DNA of 64,000 nt from Doris montereyensis (taxonomy: Eukaryota; Mollusca; Gastropoda; Nudibranchia; Dorididae). The stretch lies in assembly GCA_037039925.1 (NCBI GenBank), contig JAXRKP010001878.1, positions 7,501 to 71,500 of the forward strand, in the 5' to 3' direction. Within the stretch, counting starts at the first letter, position 1; the number at the start of each line of letters is the position of its first letter. This document shows, piece after piece, positions 1-37,742 of the stretch. The notes beneath the pieces are model-generated. The model had not been told where the DNA came from. It was given only the letters and a program-made list of their open reading frames with translations, and made no database searches. The position numbers were made by a program, and so were the translations under genes.

Positions 1-27582
<27,582 letters not shown>

Positions 27583-27825
27583 GTGGGGCTGAGAGACTGG
27601 AAGCTGAATCTGTTTGTAATGGCTGGTGTGTTGGTGAATCGCTAGGTGCTACGAAATCTGTCATTATTTATGTGGAAAGCATCGTTGAGAGTTATCAATG
27701 TGTGATTGCTGTGAATTGTTTTGTTGTGTATTCTTATAGTAATGTTTTTCTTCTTCTGAAGTGTTTGGGGAAGGGGTTTACTGTTAGTTTCTTTTTATTT
27801 AAGACTCGGCAGTTTTTTTGGTAGC

Positions 27826-28080
27826 TCATCCGGTAGCTCAGTCGGTAGAGTGCCTGATTGCCACCCAGGAGGCCCTAGTGCAATTCCCAGCCCAGGCAAA
27901 AAAATTTGCCAGCTCTCCTGTCGTCGACCCAGCAGCAAAATAGGGTAGCTAGGTCTGTTCTGACTTGGCAAAAGTAAGGGCGGTGTGGAAAGCAACCTCA
28001 AACTACCACATTATGCCATTTTATGCCTAGAAAAATAGGGACTCCACTCCTGATTACCCTATGTTCAACTCTGAGTATGG
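27826..28080 (+). repeat. SINE family A with tRNA-like head
   Basis: GGTAGCTCAGTCGGTAGAGT, GCCTGATTGCCACCCAGGAG and GTGCAATTCCCAGCC resemble A- and B-boxes. The body has AAACTACCACATTATGCC and ATTTTATGCCTAGAAAAAT, and ends GATTACCCTATGTTCAACTC then TGAGTATGGGC. Since it lacks tRNA folding constraints and has a SINE body, it is not a tRNA gene. It starts about 245 bp after the CUL5 stop, possibly inside its 3' UTR. Confidence 0.8.
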
Positions 28081-28204
28081 GCTTTAACAGTTTTGAGTGG
28101 GGGGGGGGGGGAAGGTCACACGAAAAGGGGAAGTAAGTCACGATAAAAGACTGTGATTGATCTCTAGCCAAGGGTGTGGCTGCTTACCTCCGGCACCTTA
28201 GAAT

Positions 28205-28280
28205 TGTATACTGCTGCTCTACCACCCTGAGATCACTGCATATGCTGGACAGGTAAATTTCAATGAAACAAGCAAACAAG
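28205..28280 (+). repeat. Short repeat family F fragment
   Basis: CCACCCTGAGATCACTGCAT followed by ATTTCAATGAAACAAGCAAAC, the 3' half of family F. Confidence 0.55.
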
Positions 28281-28499
28281 CTCTGCCAACTGTCATACCC
28301 TACCTTTTATCATCTTTTTTTTTCTTCTTATTGCGTTGTCACAGGTAGGAACAATAACTCTTGCTTCTTCCCCTTCTAAGTAGAAAGTTGTGATATTTAA
28401 GACACAACAACAGCAGTGCTTGTGTCACACAACAGTGATTTGTGCCGAACCTGAGCGATTTCTTTACATGCCAACCAATCAGGCCCCTCTTCTTGTACC

Positions 28500-28645
28500 A
28501 CGGGCGGTGCTGCTGGCTGGTAGGTCTTTCCTTTCAGTCGTTCGCTTATCTTTTTTTATCTTGCTGTTTTCCTCGTTATTCACCATGAGATCATCGCATA
28601 TGGTGGACAGGGTAAATTTCAATGAAACCAAACGGAAAAAAACCC
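28500..28645 (+). repeat. Short repeat family F copy
   Basis: GGCGGTGCTGCTGGCTGGTA, CGCTTATCTTTTTTTATCTT, TTATTCACCATGAGATCATC and TAAATTTCAATGAAACC. Confidence 0.6.
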
Positions 28646-28694
28646 ACCTCAAAATCTTGTACTGTTTTTTCACCTGTTTCACAAACCAGCATGT

Positions 28695-28805
28695 TTTTGT
28701 CAAAGATGATAAAATATTTCTGTCAAAGATGATGAAATATTTCTGTCAAAGATGATAACATATTTCTGTCAAAGATCATCAAATATTTCTATCAAAGATG
28801 ATGAA
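28695..28805 (+). repeat. About 23-bp tandem repeat, five units
   Basis: Units of TTTCTGTCAAAGATGATGAAATA with small changes, preceded by TTTTTGTCAAAGATGATAAA. Confidence 0.9.
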
Positions 28806-30094
28806 ATGGACTAACAACTAGGACTTGGATAACAATCAGATCTAGCAAATTTGGTAAAAACTCTGAAAAGAAATTCATGAGATTTTGAAATTGAGTTTTC
28901 AGTAATTTTTGTGGGTAGCAGCAGGGTTGTTGTTTTGTTTTGTTTTTGGTGTGTTTATCTAGGGATAGGGATGGGGAATTTAATATGTTACTTTTTGTTT
29001 CACGTTGTGCGATCTGCGTGTAAGAAGATAATTCTACGAGTAAGATGATAATTCTAATGAGTAAGATGAGTACCTGAGTGTTTCAAAGTGATCTACTTAA
29101 GATGACAAGAGTCTCCATAAGATTGATATTTCATTGATTCTATGCACTGACATCTTGTGTCTGTCCGTCTGTCTGTCTGTCTGTCTTGTGTGTGTTTGAT
29201 AGTATTCATAGAGAAGGTTTTGTGTTCGCCACCTTAGAACATAAACAATTTGTTCCCCTTGCTGTGCCCGAAATCGACACCAACAATTTATTTGGTTATT
29301 TCCCCCTCTTGCGACGGTGACCCCGGCCAGTTCTAATGGACGCTATTTCCACTTGCACGCCAAGCGTCTACAGTTTGCCGTTGTTTAACCAGGTCATGAT
29401 TGGGGGGTGATGAGGCTCTTTTTCATACAATTTTTTAAATATATATATATTTTTTAGCTTTAACTTGAATCAGCGTGAAAATTACTGCTTTATTTGTTAT
29501 TGAGGCATTCTTTCAATAAGGCTGACAGGCAAAGTATAGCAAGCATGTTTGTCTTGTGTTTTCTGCCTTTCCTACTCTTTGTCATCTTCTTCTTAAAAGT
29601 TTTACTTTCGTGTTGATTGCATTTAGTTCTTTCAGACGGATCCCGTATTAGTATTAGTATTATTTCTTTTTTTCCCTGCTTTTCTTAAGTTATTGATGGA
29701 ACGGAAAAGTATACTTGTGTGCTTATCTGTGTTTACATGTGACGCGTGTGTGTTTTTTTTTTTTTACAATGTAGTGTGTATGCCTGTTGAGGAAGTGAAG
29801 GCTGGAACGTGTGTAGCATGGAACTCGTGTGTGTTTGCCTTGCTAAATCTGACATCGGATTCGGATGTTGTCATTCCAGTGGTGTAAGCCAAAACTTTTG
29901 ATTACTTGAACTGTGTTTTGAGACGAAAGGGTTCACCAAACCCTCTGCCTTGGCTGGCGTAGTTGGTAACTCAGTTGGGTTTTATGTGTGTGTGTGTGTG
30001 TGTGTGGATTTTTACACCTCAAAGTCAACACATTGGCCAGCTAGGCAAGGAGAATTAAGGGCACGCACAGTTGTCTGTGTAAAGGAGGAAGGTG
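28806..30094 (+). other. Intergenic, no gene recognised
   Basis: Contains a short (GTCT)n run (29160-29187), an AT dinucleotide run near 29440 and a (TG)n run (29987-30006). Frames here are short and show no known domain. Confidence 0.6.
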
Positions 30095-30275
30095 GGTGGT
30101 TGGCGGAAGCTGCTGGTAGGTCCTACCTTGCTCTTCCTATTATCTCATCTTACGGCTTGCTCTTAATTTACCCTGAGAACAACGCGTGTGATGGCCGGGG
30201 TAAAATTCAATTCATTGAAACAGATCATCTTGCTGTTTCCTCTTAATTCATCCTGAGATCAGTGCACAAATTGCA
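30095..30275 (+). repeat. Short repeat family F copy
   Basis: GGTTGGCGGAAGCTGCTGGT, then TCCTACCTTGCTCTTCC, AATTTACCCTGAGAACAACG and a second TTCATCCTGAGATCAGTGCA. Confidence 0.6.
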
Positions 30276-30518
30276 GTGACTGCGAACAAACGAGTTGATT
30301 GGGGGGAGGGGCAGGGTGAGTGGGTGGGGGGAAATTTTGGTGTTTTTGCTTTTGATGGTATGTGGATAGACATGATGATAGTAGTCTACATTTGAATGTA
30401 CATTGATTGGTGGTTGTCATTGTTGTTCTTTTCCTTGCTTCTCTTTTCCTCTTCTTATTTGTGTCTTTTTCTTTGTTTTATTCATGCATTGCTGTTGTAG
30501 TACAATTATACTGACAAA

Positions 30519-30613
<95 letters not shown>

Positions 30614-30665
30614 AGGGAGGGAGGGAGGGGAGGGAGGGAGGGAGGGAGGGAGGGAGGGAGGGAGG

Positions 30666-30757
<92 letters not shown>

Positions 30758-30773
30758 GACAGACCAGACAGAC

Positions 30774-30832
<59 letters not shown>

Positions 30833-30968
30833 AAGGCAGAGACCAGAGACAGAGAGAGGAGGGAGAGAGAGAGAGAGAGAGGCAGACAGACACAGAGAGA
30901 GAGACAGACAGAGGAGAGGAGAGAGGACAGACAGACACAGAGAGAGACAGACAGAGAGAGGGAGAGAC
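30519..30968 (+). repeat. Purine-rich (GA)n/(GGGA)n tract
   Basis: About 450 bp: (GA)n, then (GGGA)n at about 30605-30670, then (GA)n again, then GA mixed with CAGACAGA. The first 230 bp (30519-30750) contain only purines on the plus strand. Low-complexity reading frames on either strand are artefacts. Confidence 0.97.
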
Positions 30969-31159
30969 TTACATGACCATCCCATACACCCCTTCCCCTC
31001 CCTGCTCTTCCTGTCTCTCTCCTCTCAGCATGATTGCGTTATATTATCTGTTAGTGCGTGTATGTGTGTGTGTGTGTGAGCATGAAATATTTTCGAATCA
31101 TCTGGAGGAATTCATAAATTCATTTTATAAATTTGTTTTGGATTGTAATCTTTTTTCTT

Positions 31160-31275
31160 ACCAATTACGATGCATGATGTATGTATTTATGGATCGTGTC
31201 AAATATACATAAATCAAAAAGCTGAATGATGTATGTATTTATGGACTCTGTCAAATATACATAAATCAAAGGCTG
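31160..31275 (+). repeat. Duplicated 52-bp unit and A-tract
   Basis: GATGTATGTATTTATGGA(T/C)C followed by GTGTCAAATATACATAAATC occurs twice (31177 and 31227), and an A15 run follows at 31287-31301. Confidence 0.85.
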
Positions 31276-31535
31276 AATGATGATGTAAAAAAAAAAAAAA
31301 AGAAAGTTAAATGTACATATCAGTGTAAAAGATTTAATTTATAAGTAATTGTACATACATTGTTAATCATTAGATGTTGAGAATGTTTTGTTAACTTTAA
31401 TGGGGACAGAACAATTAATAGCTGCAATGGAAAAGGTGTACTCGTTTTCCTTTTCAATAATTCTCCTTCGAAATATATGTTTTTTATTGATGGCTTGAAA
31501 TGTTTTGATTTCCCATTAAATTCGAGACTTGACTG

Positions 31536-31745
31536 ATGTCAGGGGTAATGGTCATAGACAAACAGTCAGGCAAGGCACATGTTGAATGTGAGGATTGAGG
31601 TTTTGAAATAAATATTGATACCCCGTAGGAACCAAGACGAGACAAATTGAAAGGAATAAAAAAAAGGAAGAAAGAAAATTTGGGCATCAGACATAATGGA
31701 ATTTGCATCCTTTAGATTGGCGCCCATCGCCTCGCCATGGAAGAG
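31536..31745 (-). repeat. Dispersed repeat family H, second copy
   Basis: Shares CCCCGTAGGAACCAAGACGA, GACAAATTGAAAGGAA, GGGCATCAGACATAATGG and CGCCCATCGCC with 11370-11540. Orientation arbitrary. Confidence 0.6.
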
Positions 31746-31756
31746 GGACTTTGAGA

Positions 31757-32505
31757 TGGTGTTTGGTGTATGAGATGATTGCTTATCTTTGATGTGACAT
31801 CACTTTGATGGTGTTTGGTGTATGAGATGATTGTTTATCTTTGATGTGACATCACTTTGATGGTGTTTGGTGTATGAGATGATTGCTTGTCTTTGATGTG
31901 ACATCACTTTGATGGTGTTTGGTGTATGAGATGATTGCTTATCTTTGGTGTGACATCACTTTGATGGTGTTTGGTGTATGAGATGATTGCTTATCTTTGA
32001 TGTGACATCACTTTGATGGTGTTTGGTGTATGAGATGATTGCTTATCTTTGATGTGACATCACTTTGATGGTGTTTGGTGTATGAGATGATTGCTTATCT
32101 TTGGTGTGACATCACTTTGATGGTGTTTGGTGTATGAGATGATTGCTTATCTTTGATGTGACATCACTTTGATGGTGTTTGGTGTATGAGATGATTGCTT
32201 ATCTTTGATGTGACATCACTTTGATGGTGTTTGGTGTATGAGATGATTGCTTATCTTTGATGTGACATCACTTTGATGGTGTTTGGTGTATGAGATGATT
32301 GTTTATCTTTGATGTGACATCACTTTGATGGTGTTTGGTGTATGAGATGATTGCTTATCTTTGATGTGACATCACTTTGATGGTGTTTGGTGTATGAGAT
32401 GATTGCTTATCTTTGATGTGACATCACTTTGATGGTGTTTGGTGTATGAGACGATTGCTTATCTGTGATGTTACATCACTTTGATAGTGTCTGGTGCATG
32501 AGATG
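31757..32505 (+). repeat. 52-bp satellite, highly uniform
   Basis: About 14 units of TTTGATGGTGTTTGGTGTAT, GAGATGATTGCTTATCTTTG, ATGTGACATCAC. Most units differ by none or one base (GCTTATC/GTTTATC, TTTGATG/TTTGGTG). The last unit is visibly decayed. Confidence 0.97.
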
Positions 32506-33134
32506 AGCTTGAGATGGGGGAAAAAAAGATCCATTTGTAGGAAACCTATTTGGTATTAAACCTATTGGGAATTTTCTTTCTTTCTTTCTTTCTTACTTTC
32601 TTTTCTTTTTACTAATTTAATCAGATAGCAAAGATATTTTACGAAGTTTACTCTTTTCATAAGTACGTTAGATTAAATAGGCGGGAAAGAAAGAAAGAAA
32701 ACCAAGGCCTATTGCATGTTGAGTGTGACATGTTTGGTGTGACGTATTGTAACACGTTAATTTGCTCTTATCTCAGACAACTGTTTGTGCTTAATTTGTT
32801 TGGACGTAAAGACGGATGTTTTAAGGAAGCAGGATGCGGGTCCGTCTTAATTTTTTCCCAAGGCGTACGTCACCCAGACGTGTCATGTAGTAGAAAACGT
32901 TCAGGGCTTCAGTTTAAAATAAGATATTCTTGGAAGATTCTCTGATGTTCTATTGCGGCATTATCGTCCCATGAGTTACTTTTCATAATATCATGGTTTC
33001 TATGAAACCTTGAAAGGGTGAAAAGATTCATTCTTGTATTCTTTGATTTGATTGAGGAAAGCCAATAAAAATGTATGCACATTTGTTGTCATCCCCCGTG
33101 TTGTGATGTTTTGGTTATTTATTGTTTGTGTGAT
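32506..33134 (+). other. Intergenic, inverted TTTC/GAAA tracts only
   Basis: (TTTC)n at 32573-32603 and (GAAA)n at 32685-32701 could pair as a hairpin. No gene recognised. Confidence 0.55.
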
Positions 33135-33442
33135 TTTAATTTGATATTTGACACATCCAGTCCACAAGTAAGGTGATCTTTGGGTTTTTAAACTTTTAGT
33201 AGAATTTAAAAAATGTGGCTTGGACTGTTCTGTAAACAGCTAAGGGATCTTTAATTTTAATATGCACATAGTGTTGTGATCTGCACACAGGACCTCTTTT
33301 TTATTCTCCGTCTTCGATGGGACTAAGTGTCGACCCGAAAAAATCAAGAAAATTTCTCAACTTGTCAGTGTCAGGGCACGAACCCACCTCCCTCTGGTTG
33401 AGAGACAGACATGTTACCTCTGGATGTCTGTATCCCCTCATT
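33135..33442 (-). repeat. SINE family B, long copy
   Basis: Minus strand: GGGATACAGACATCCAGAGG ... CTCTCAACCAGAGGGAGGTG ... GGTTCGTGCCCTGAC, then AGTCCCATCGAAGACGGAG, GATCACAACACTATGTGCAT and AAAGATCCCTTAGCTGTTTA. Confidence 0.75.
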
Positions 33443-33644
33443 TAGTGTATGACAGTGGCAGAAATAGTTGAGTCTTTATGAGATTCTAGATCTTTTGGAG
33501 ACATTTTAAGAAAAATAGCAAAAATTGAAACAGATGCAGAGATTTCTGAGACGCCTCTGCCGTTGGCCGTGGTGAATGAGTGACAAAGTCAGCTTTGGTA
33601 TCACTAGTTTTACAAAGAGAAATAAGACAAAGGTACTAGGAATA

Positions 33645-35065
33645 GAGGCGCCAGTAGCTCAGTTGGTAAAATGTTTGGCTACACTACCAGTATCCAGGAG
33701 GCCTGAGCTCGATTCCCAGTCCGGGCAAAATATTTCTGGCTCAACAGATGACCCAACAGTGAAATGGGTAACAAGGTCAGTTCAGGCTATGCCAAAGTAA
33801 AGGTGGAGTGGAATGGAATGGCAGGCTATCACATTATGGCGTATGCCTAGAAAGCAATGGCAGGCTATCACATTATGGCGTATGCCTAGAAAGCAATGGC
33901 AAACTATCACATTATGGCGTATGCCTAGAAAACAATGGCAAACTATCACATTATGGCGTATGCCTAGAAAGCAATGGCAGGCTATCACATTATGGCGTAT
34001 GCCTAGAAAGCAATGGCAAACTATCACATTACGTATGCCTAGAAAACAATGGCAAACTATCACATTATGGCGTATGCCTAGAAAGCAATGGCAGGCTATC
34101 ACATTATACCGTATGCCTAGAAAGCAATGGCAAACTATCACATTATGGCGTATGCCTAGAAAGCAATGGCAGGCTATCACATTATACCGTATCCCTAGAA
34201 AGCAATGGCAGGCTATCACATTATACCGTATGCCTAGAAAGCAATGGCAAACTATCACATTATGGCGTATGCCTAGAAAGCAATGGCAGGCTATCACATT
34301 ATACCGTATGCCTAGAAAGCAATGGCAAACTATCACATTATACCGTATGCCTAGAAAGCAATGGCAAACTATCACATTATACCGTATGCCTAGAAAGCAA
34401 TGGCAAACTATCACATTATACCGTATGCCTAGAAAGCAATGGCAAACTATCACATTATACCGTATGCCTAGAAAGCAATGGCAAGGCTATCACATTATAC
34501 CGTATGCCTAGAAAGCAATGGCAAACTATCACATTATACCGTATCCCTAGAAAGCAATGGCAAACTATCACATTATACCGTATGCCCAGGAAGCTATGGC
34601 AAACTATCACATTATACCGTATCCCTAGAAAGCAATGGCAAACTATCACATTATACCGTATGCCTAGGCAATGGCAAAGAAATGCAATGGCAGGCTATCA
34701 CATTATACCGTATACCAGTTAAGCAATGGCAAACTATCACATTATACCGTATGCAGGCTATCACATTATACCGTATGCCTAGAAAGCAATGGCAAACTAT
34801 CACATTATACCGTATGCCCAGGAAGCTATGGCAAACTCACATTTATACCGTATGCCTAGAAAGCAAGGGAAAACTATCACATTATATCGTATGCCTAGAA
34901 AGCAAGGGAAAAACTATCACATTATGCCGTATGCCTAGAAAGCAATGGCAAACTATCACATTATACCGTATACCTAGAAAGTAATGGCAAACTATCACAT
35001 TATGCCGTATCTTCTGACTACCCTAATCTCAACTCTGAGTATGGGACTTGCTATACTTTTACATG
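33645..35065 (+). repeat. SINE family A copy with an internal satellite
   Basis: The head (CCAGTAGCTCAGTTGGTAAA ... CCAGGAGGCCTGAGCTCGAT ... TCCCAGTCCGGGCAAAATAT) and tail (GACTACCCTAATCTCAACTC TGAGTATGGG) match the family A copy at 27826-28080. Between them, where that copy has one AAACTACCACATTATGCC... TATGCCTAGAAA segment, this copy has about 30 tandem versions (33813-35010). Confidence 0.9.
33813..35010 (+). repeat. 39-bp satellite inside SINE family A
   Basis: About 30 units of AATGGCAAACTATCACATTA plus TACCGTATGCCTAGAAAGC. The left third carries the ATGGCGT variant, the rest ATACCGT. Some units have small deletions (34030, 34755, 34838). The 13-residue repeat frames are artefacts of a period divisible by three. 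Confidence 0.97.
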
Positions 35066-35346
35066 TACAGTCGAACCCGCTAATCCAAATCATGCTGGAA
35101 GGGGCAACAAAATTGAATTCTTTGGTCTAAAGGAAAAAAAAGTCTTATTTTGATCTTGTTACTGTTACATGTCATTGTCATCATGATCATCATGCCCTGT
35201 CATCCCTCTGGGGCAAGGCCAGCAACAAGAGCCCTCCAGCGATCTGTGGCCCTGTGCCATCTTTTCAATCTCTTTCCAAGACATACCCAGGTCCTTCAAC
35301 TCCTCTCCAGTTCTCTTGCCAAATATTTCTTGGTCTTCCCCTGTTT

Positions 35347-35495
35347 CTGTGGCCCTGCGGATTCCATGCGCCCTGCGGATTCCATGTGCCCTGCGGATTC
35401 CATGCGCCTGCGGATTCCATGAGCCCTGCGGATTCCATGCGCCCTGCGGATTCCATGAGCCCTGCGGATTCCATGCGCCCTGCGGATTCCATGTT
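35347..35495 (-). repeat. 18-bp array coding for (AWNPQG)n in the LINE
   Basis: Eight copies of GCGGATTCCATG(C/A)GCCCT-type units. On the LINE strand they read LTWNPQG-AWNPQG-SWNPQG-AWNPQG..., so the conserved TWNPQG motif has expanded in frame. One base is missing in the fourth unit from the left (near 35405), after which the frame becomes (AHGIRR)n. Confidence 0.95.
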
Positions 35496-35824
35496 AAAGT
35501 TGATCGCATGATGTTTACTGGTGGTCTCGTCAACGTGTGTCCAATCCACTGTCAACGTCTTTTCATTCATTCATCTTCTCTTGGCGTCTCTTTTGTTTTT
35601 TTGCCAAAGATCTTCGTTTGTAATTGTTTCTGGCCAATGAATTTTGAGGATGGTTTCTTTGTAGGCATTTGTTAATGAATGTGTGTAAGCAAGACATGAT
35701 TCTTTTGCTGATTTCCCATGTTTTGGCTCCATATAAAAAGATTGACTTTACATTAGTTGATTATTTATTTCTTTGGTGTGGAAATTCTGCCAGATTTCCA
35801 GACATTTCGGACCTGTAAAAATGC

Positions 35825-36250
35825 TGCTCGAGTCTTACTGATCCGTGTCTTCACATCCATCCTGGTTATCAATTATGCTTCCTAGATATTTGAAAGATGT
35901 CAATTCTTCTAACTGAGGGTTGTCTTCACATCCATATCCCCCCCCCTGGTTATCAATTATGCTTCTTAGATATTTGAAAGATGTCATTTCTTCTAACTGA
36001 TAGTTGTCTTCACATCCATATCTGTGCCCCCTGTTTATCAATTGTGTTTCCCAGATAGATGAAAGATGTCAATTCTTCTAACTGAGGGTTGTCTTCACAT
36101 CCATATCTGTGCCCCCCCCCCCCCCTGTTTATCAATTGTGTTTCCTAGATAGATGAAAGATGTCAATTCTTCTAACTGGAAGTTGTCTTCACATCCATAT
36201 CTGTGCCCGTCTCGTTATCAATTGTGCTTCCTAGATAGATGAAAGATGTC
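35825..36250 (-). repeat. 84-bp array of the LINE YLGS segment
   Basis: About five units, period 84 bp (the spacing grows to about 94 where a C-run is long). On the minus strand each reads NxQLEE(M/L)TSFKYLGSIIDN, with the spacer DVKT or GGGYGCED. The poly-C runs at 35938-35946 and 36112-36125 lie in the spacers. Confidence 0.93.
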
Positions 36251-36470
36251 ATTTCTTCTAACTGATGGTTATCTGCGGTACATGTGTGATTCTGTGTCGT
36301 GTTAATTTTGAGTACTTTTGTTTTTCCTGGATGAAACTTTAGTCCCACTGCCTTCGATATTTCCGCCAAATCTCTTGTCTTTTCTTCCATCTGTTGATGG
36401 CTATGTGATAATGTGATAACGAAAAGGAAAAAGATCAAGAATACTGAAAGAGGAGGACGGACAGTTTTTA

Positions 36471-36816
36471 ATTCTTAATCACTATTCTGGTTGCGACATA
36501 AAAGGAAATAAGTCAGATGTAAGTGAAGGCCATTTCTGTGAAATATTGTATTTGCCTGGTAAATCATCAAAAAGCTTATCATCAAAACACCCCCTCCCCC
36601 ATAAAAAACTACAACCCAAGACACCCAACAACAACCCCAACCCAACAACAAACAACCCTCTCCAAATGGAAACCAAAAACAAAACAAATCAATAAAGATA
36701 GAAACAACAAACAAAGCCAACAGCAATGGCTAGAAAAAAAAAGCAGGCAAGAAAAAGTGTACAAAGAACATGGTGTATAGCCCACACCAAAGCGGCGATT
36801 TATTTGCCAAAGCAAA
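36471..36816 (+). other. Short intergenic gap
   Basis: AC-rich sequence with CAACAACAACCCC-like runs (36600-36660); no gene recognised. Confidence 0.5.
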
Positions 36817-37690
36817 TCTACGATGATAGTGAGTTTGACACGATTGGAGTAACTAGACACGTGACGTCATTGAATGGAGTGTAGATGATAATGAGTTTGA
36901 CACGATTAGAGTAACTAGATACGTGACGTCATTGAATGGAGTGTAGATGATAATGAGTTTGACACGATTAGAGTAACTAGATACGTGACGTCATTGAATG
37001 GAGTGTAGATGATAATGAGTTTGACACGATTGGAGTGACTAGATACGTGACGTCATTGAATGGAGTGTAGATGATAATGAGTTTGACACGATTAGAGTAA
37101 CTAGACACGTGACGTCATTGAATGGAGTGTAGATGATAATGAGTTTGACACGATTAGAGTAACTAGATACGTGACGTCATTGAATGGAGTGTAGATGATA
37201 ATGAGTTTGACACGATTGGAGTGACTAGACACGTGACGTCATTGAATGGAGTGTAGATGATAGTGATAGTGAGTTCCACATGACTGGAGTGACTAGATAC
37301 ATGACGTCATTGAATGGAGTGTAGATGATAATGAGTTTGACACGATTGGAGTGACTAGATACGTGACGTCATTGAATGGAGTGTAGATGATAATGAGTTT
37401 GACACGATTAGAGTGATTAGATACGTGACGTCATTGAATGGAGTGTAGCTGATAGTGAGTTTCACACGATTAGATTGACTAGATACGTGACGTCATTGAA
37501 TGGAGTGTAGATGATAGTGAGTTTGACACGATTGGAGTGACTAGATACATGACGTCATTGAATGGAGTGTAGATGATAGTGAGTTCCACACGATTGGAGT
37601 TACTAGATACGTGACGTCATTGAATGGAGTGTAGATGATAGTGAGTTTGACAAGATTTGAGTTACTGAACACATGATGTCACTGATTTGA
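36817..37690 (+). repeat. 62-bp satellite with a CRE in every unit
   Basis: Fourteen units: GATGATAATGAGTTTGACAC, GATTAGAGTAACTAGATAC, GTGACGTCATTGAATGGAGTGTA. Thirteen contain the perfect palindrome TGACGTCA, and several sit in CACGTGACGTCA, an E-box overlapping a CRE. The last unit (37650-37690) is decayed (ATGATGTCACTG). Confidence 0.97.
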
Positions 37691-37742
37691 GAGTTCTCAT
37701 GGGATAAGCGGTTGCAGGTCTTATCAGTCTTCTGCCGACTTC

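Larger units (their letters stand above)
35100..36470 (-). pseudogene. LINE ORF2 remnant with two internal tandem expansions
   Basis: The minus strand reads, from 36438 downward, HSHQQMEEKTRDLAEISKAV, GLKFHPGKTKVLKINTTQ, NHQLEEMTSFIYLGSTIDNE and then, lower down, STLTWNPQG ... HRNRGRPRNIWQ and MSWKEIEKMAQGHRSLEG. This order (RT, then KTKVxxIN, then YLGSxI, then LTWNPQGxRxRGRPxxTW, then W..LE.xAQDR..W) is the C-terminal half of APE-type non-LTR retrotransposons, the same family as 47280-48225. It is interrupted by frameshifts and by the 84-bp and 18-bp arrays listed separately. Confidence 0.85.

Noticed and set aside
27826..27900. Possible tRNA gene (A-box and B-box-like motifs)
   Set aside because: The sequence does not form a clean cloverleaf by eye, and a second copy with the same non-tRNA body exists at 33645. 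It is a SINE head.
30403..31212. 269-codon Arg/Glu-rich frame and 173-codon Ser/Leu frames on the other strand
   Set aside because: Simple (GA)n/(CT)n repeat translated in frames; no conserved sequence.
33782..34984. Long open frames on both strands with 13-residue repeats
   Set aside because: A 39-bp period keeps any frame open once; the array is an expanded SINE interior, not a protein gene.
36482..36860. Minus-strand frames rich in Gly, Trp, Leu and Val
   Set aside because: They come from an AC-rich low-complexity stretch; no domain and no support from neighbours.
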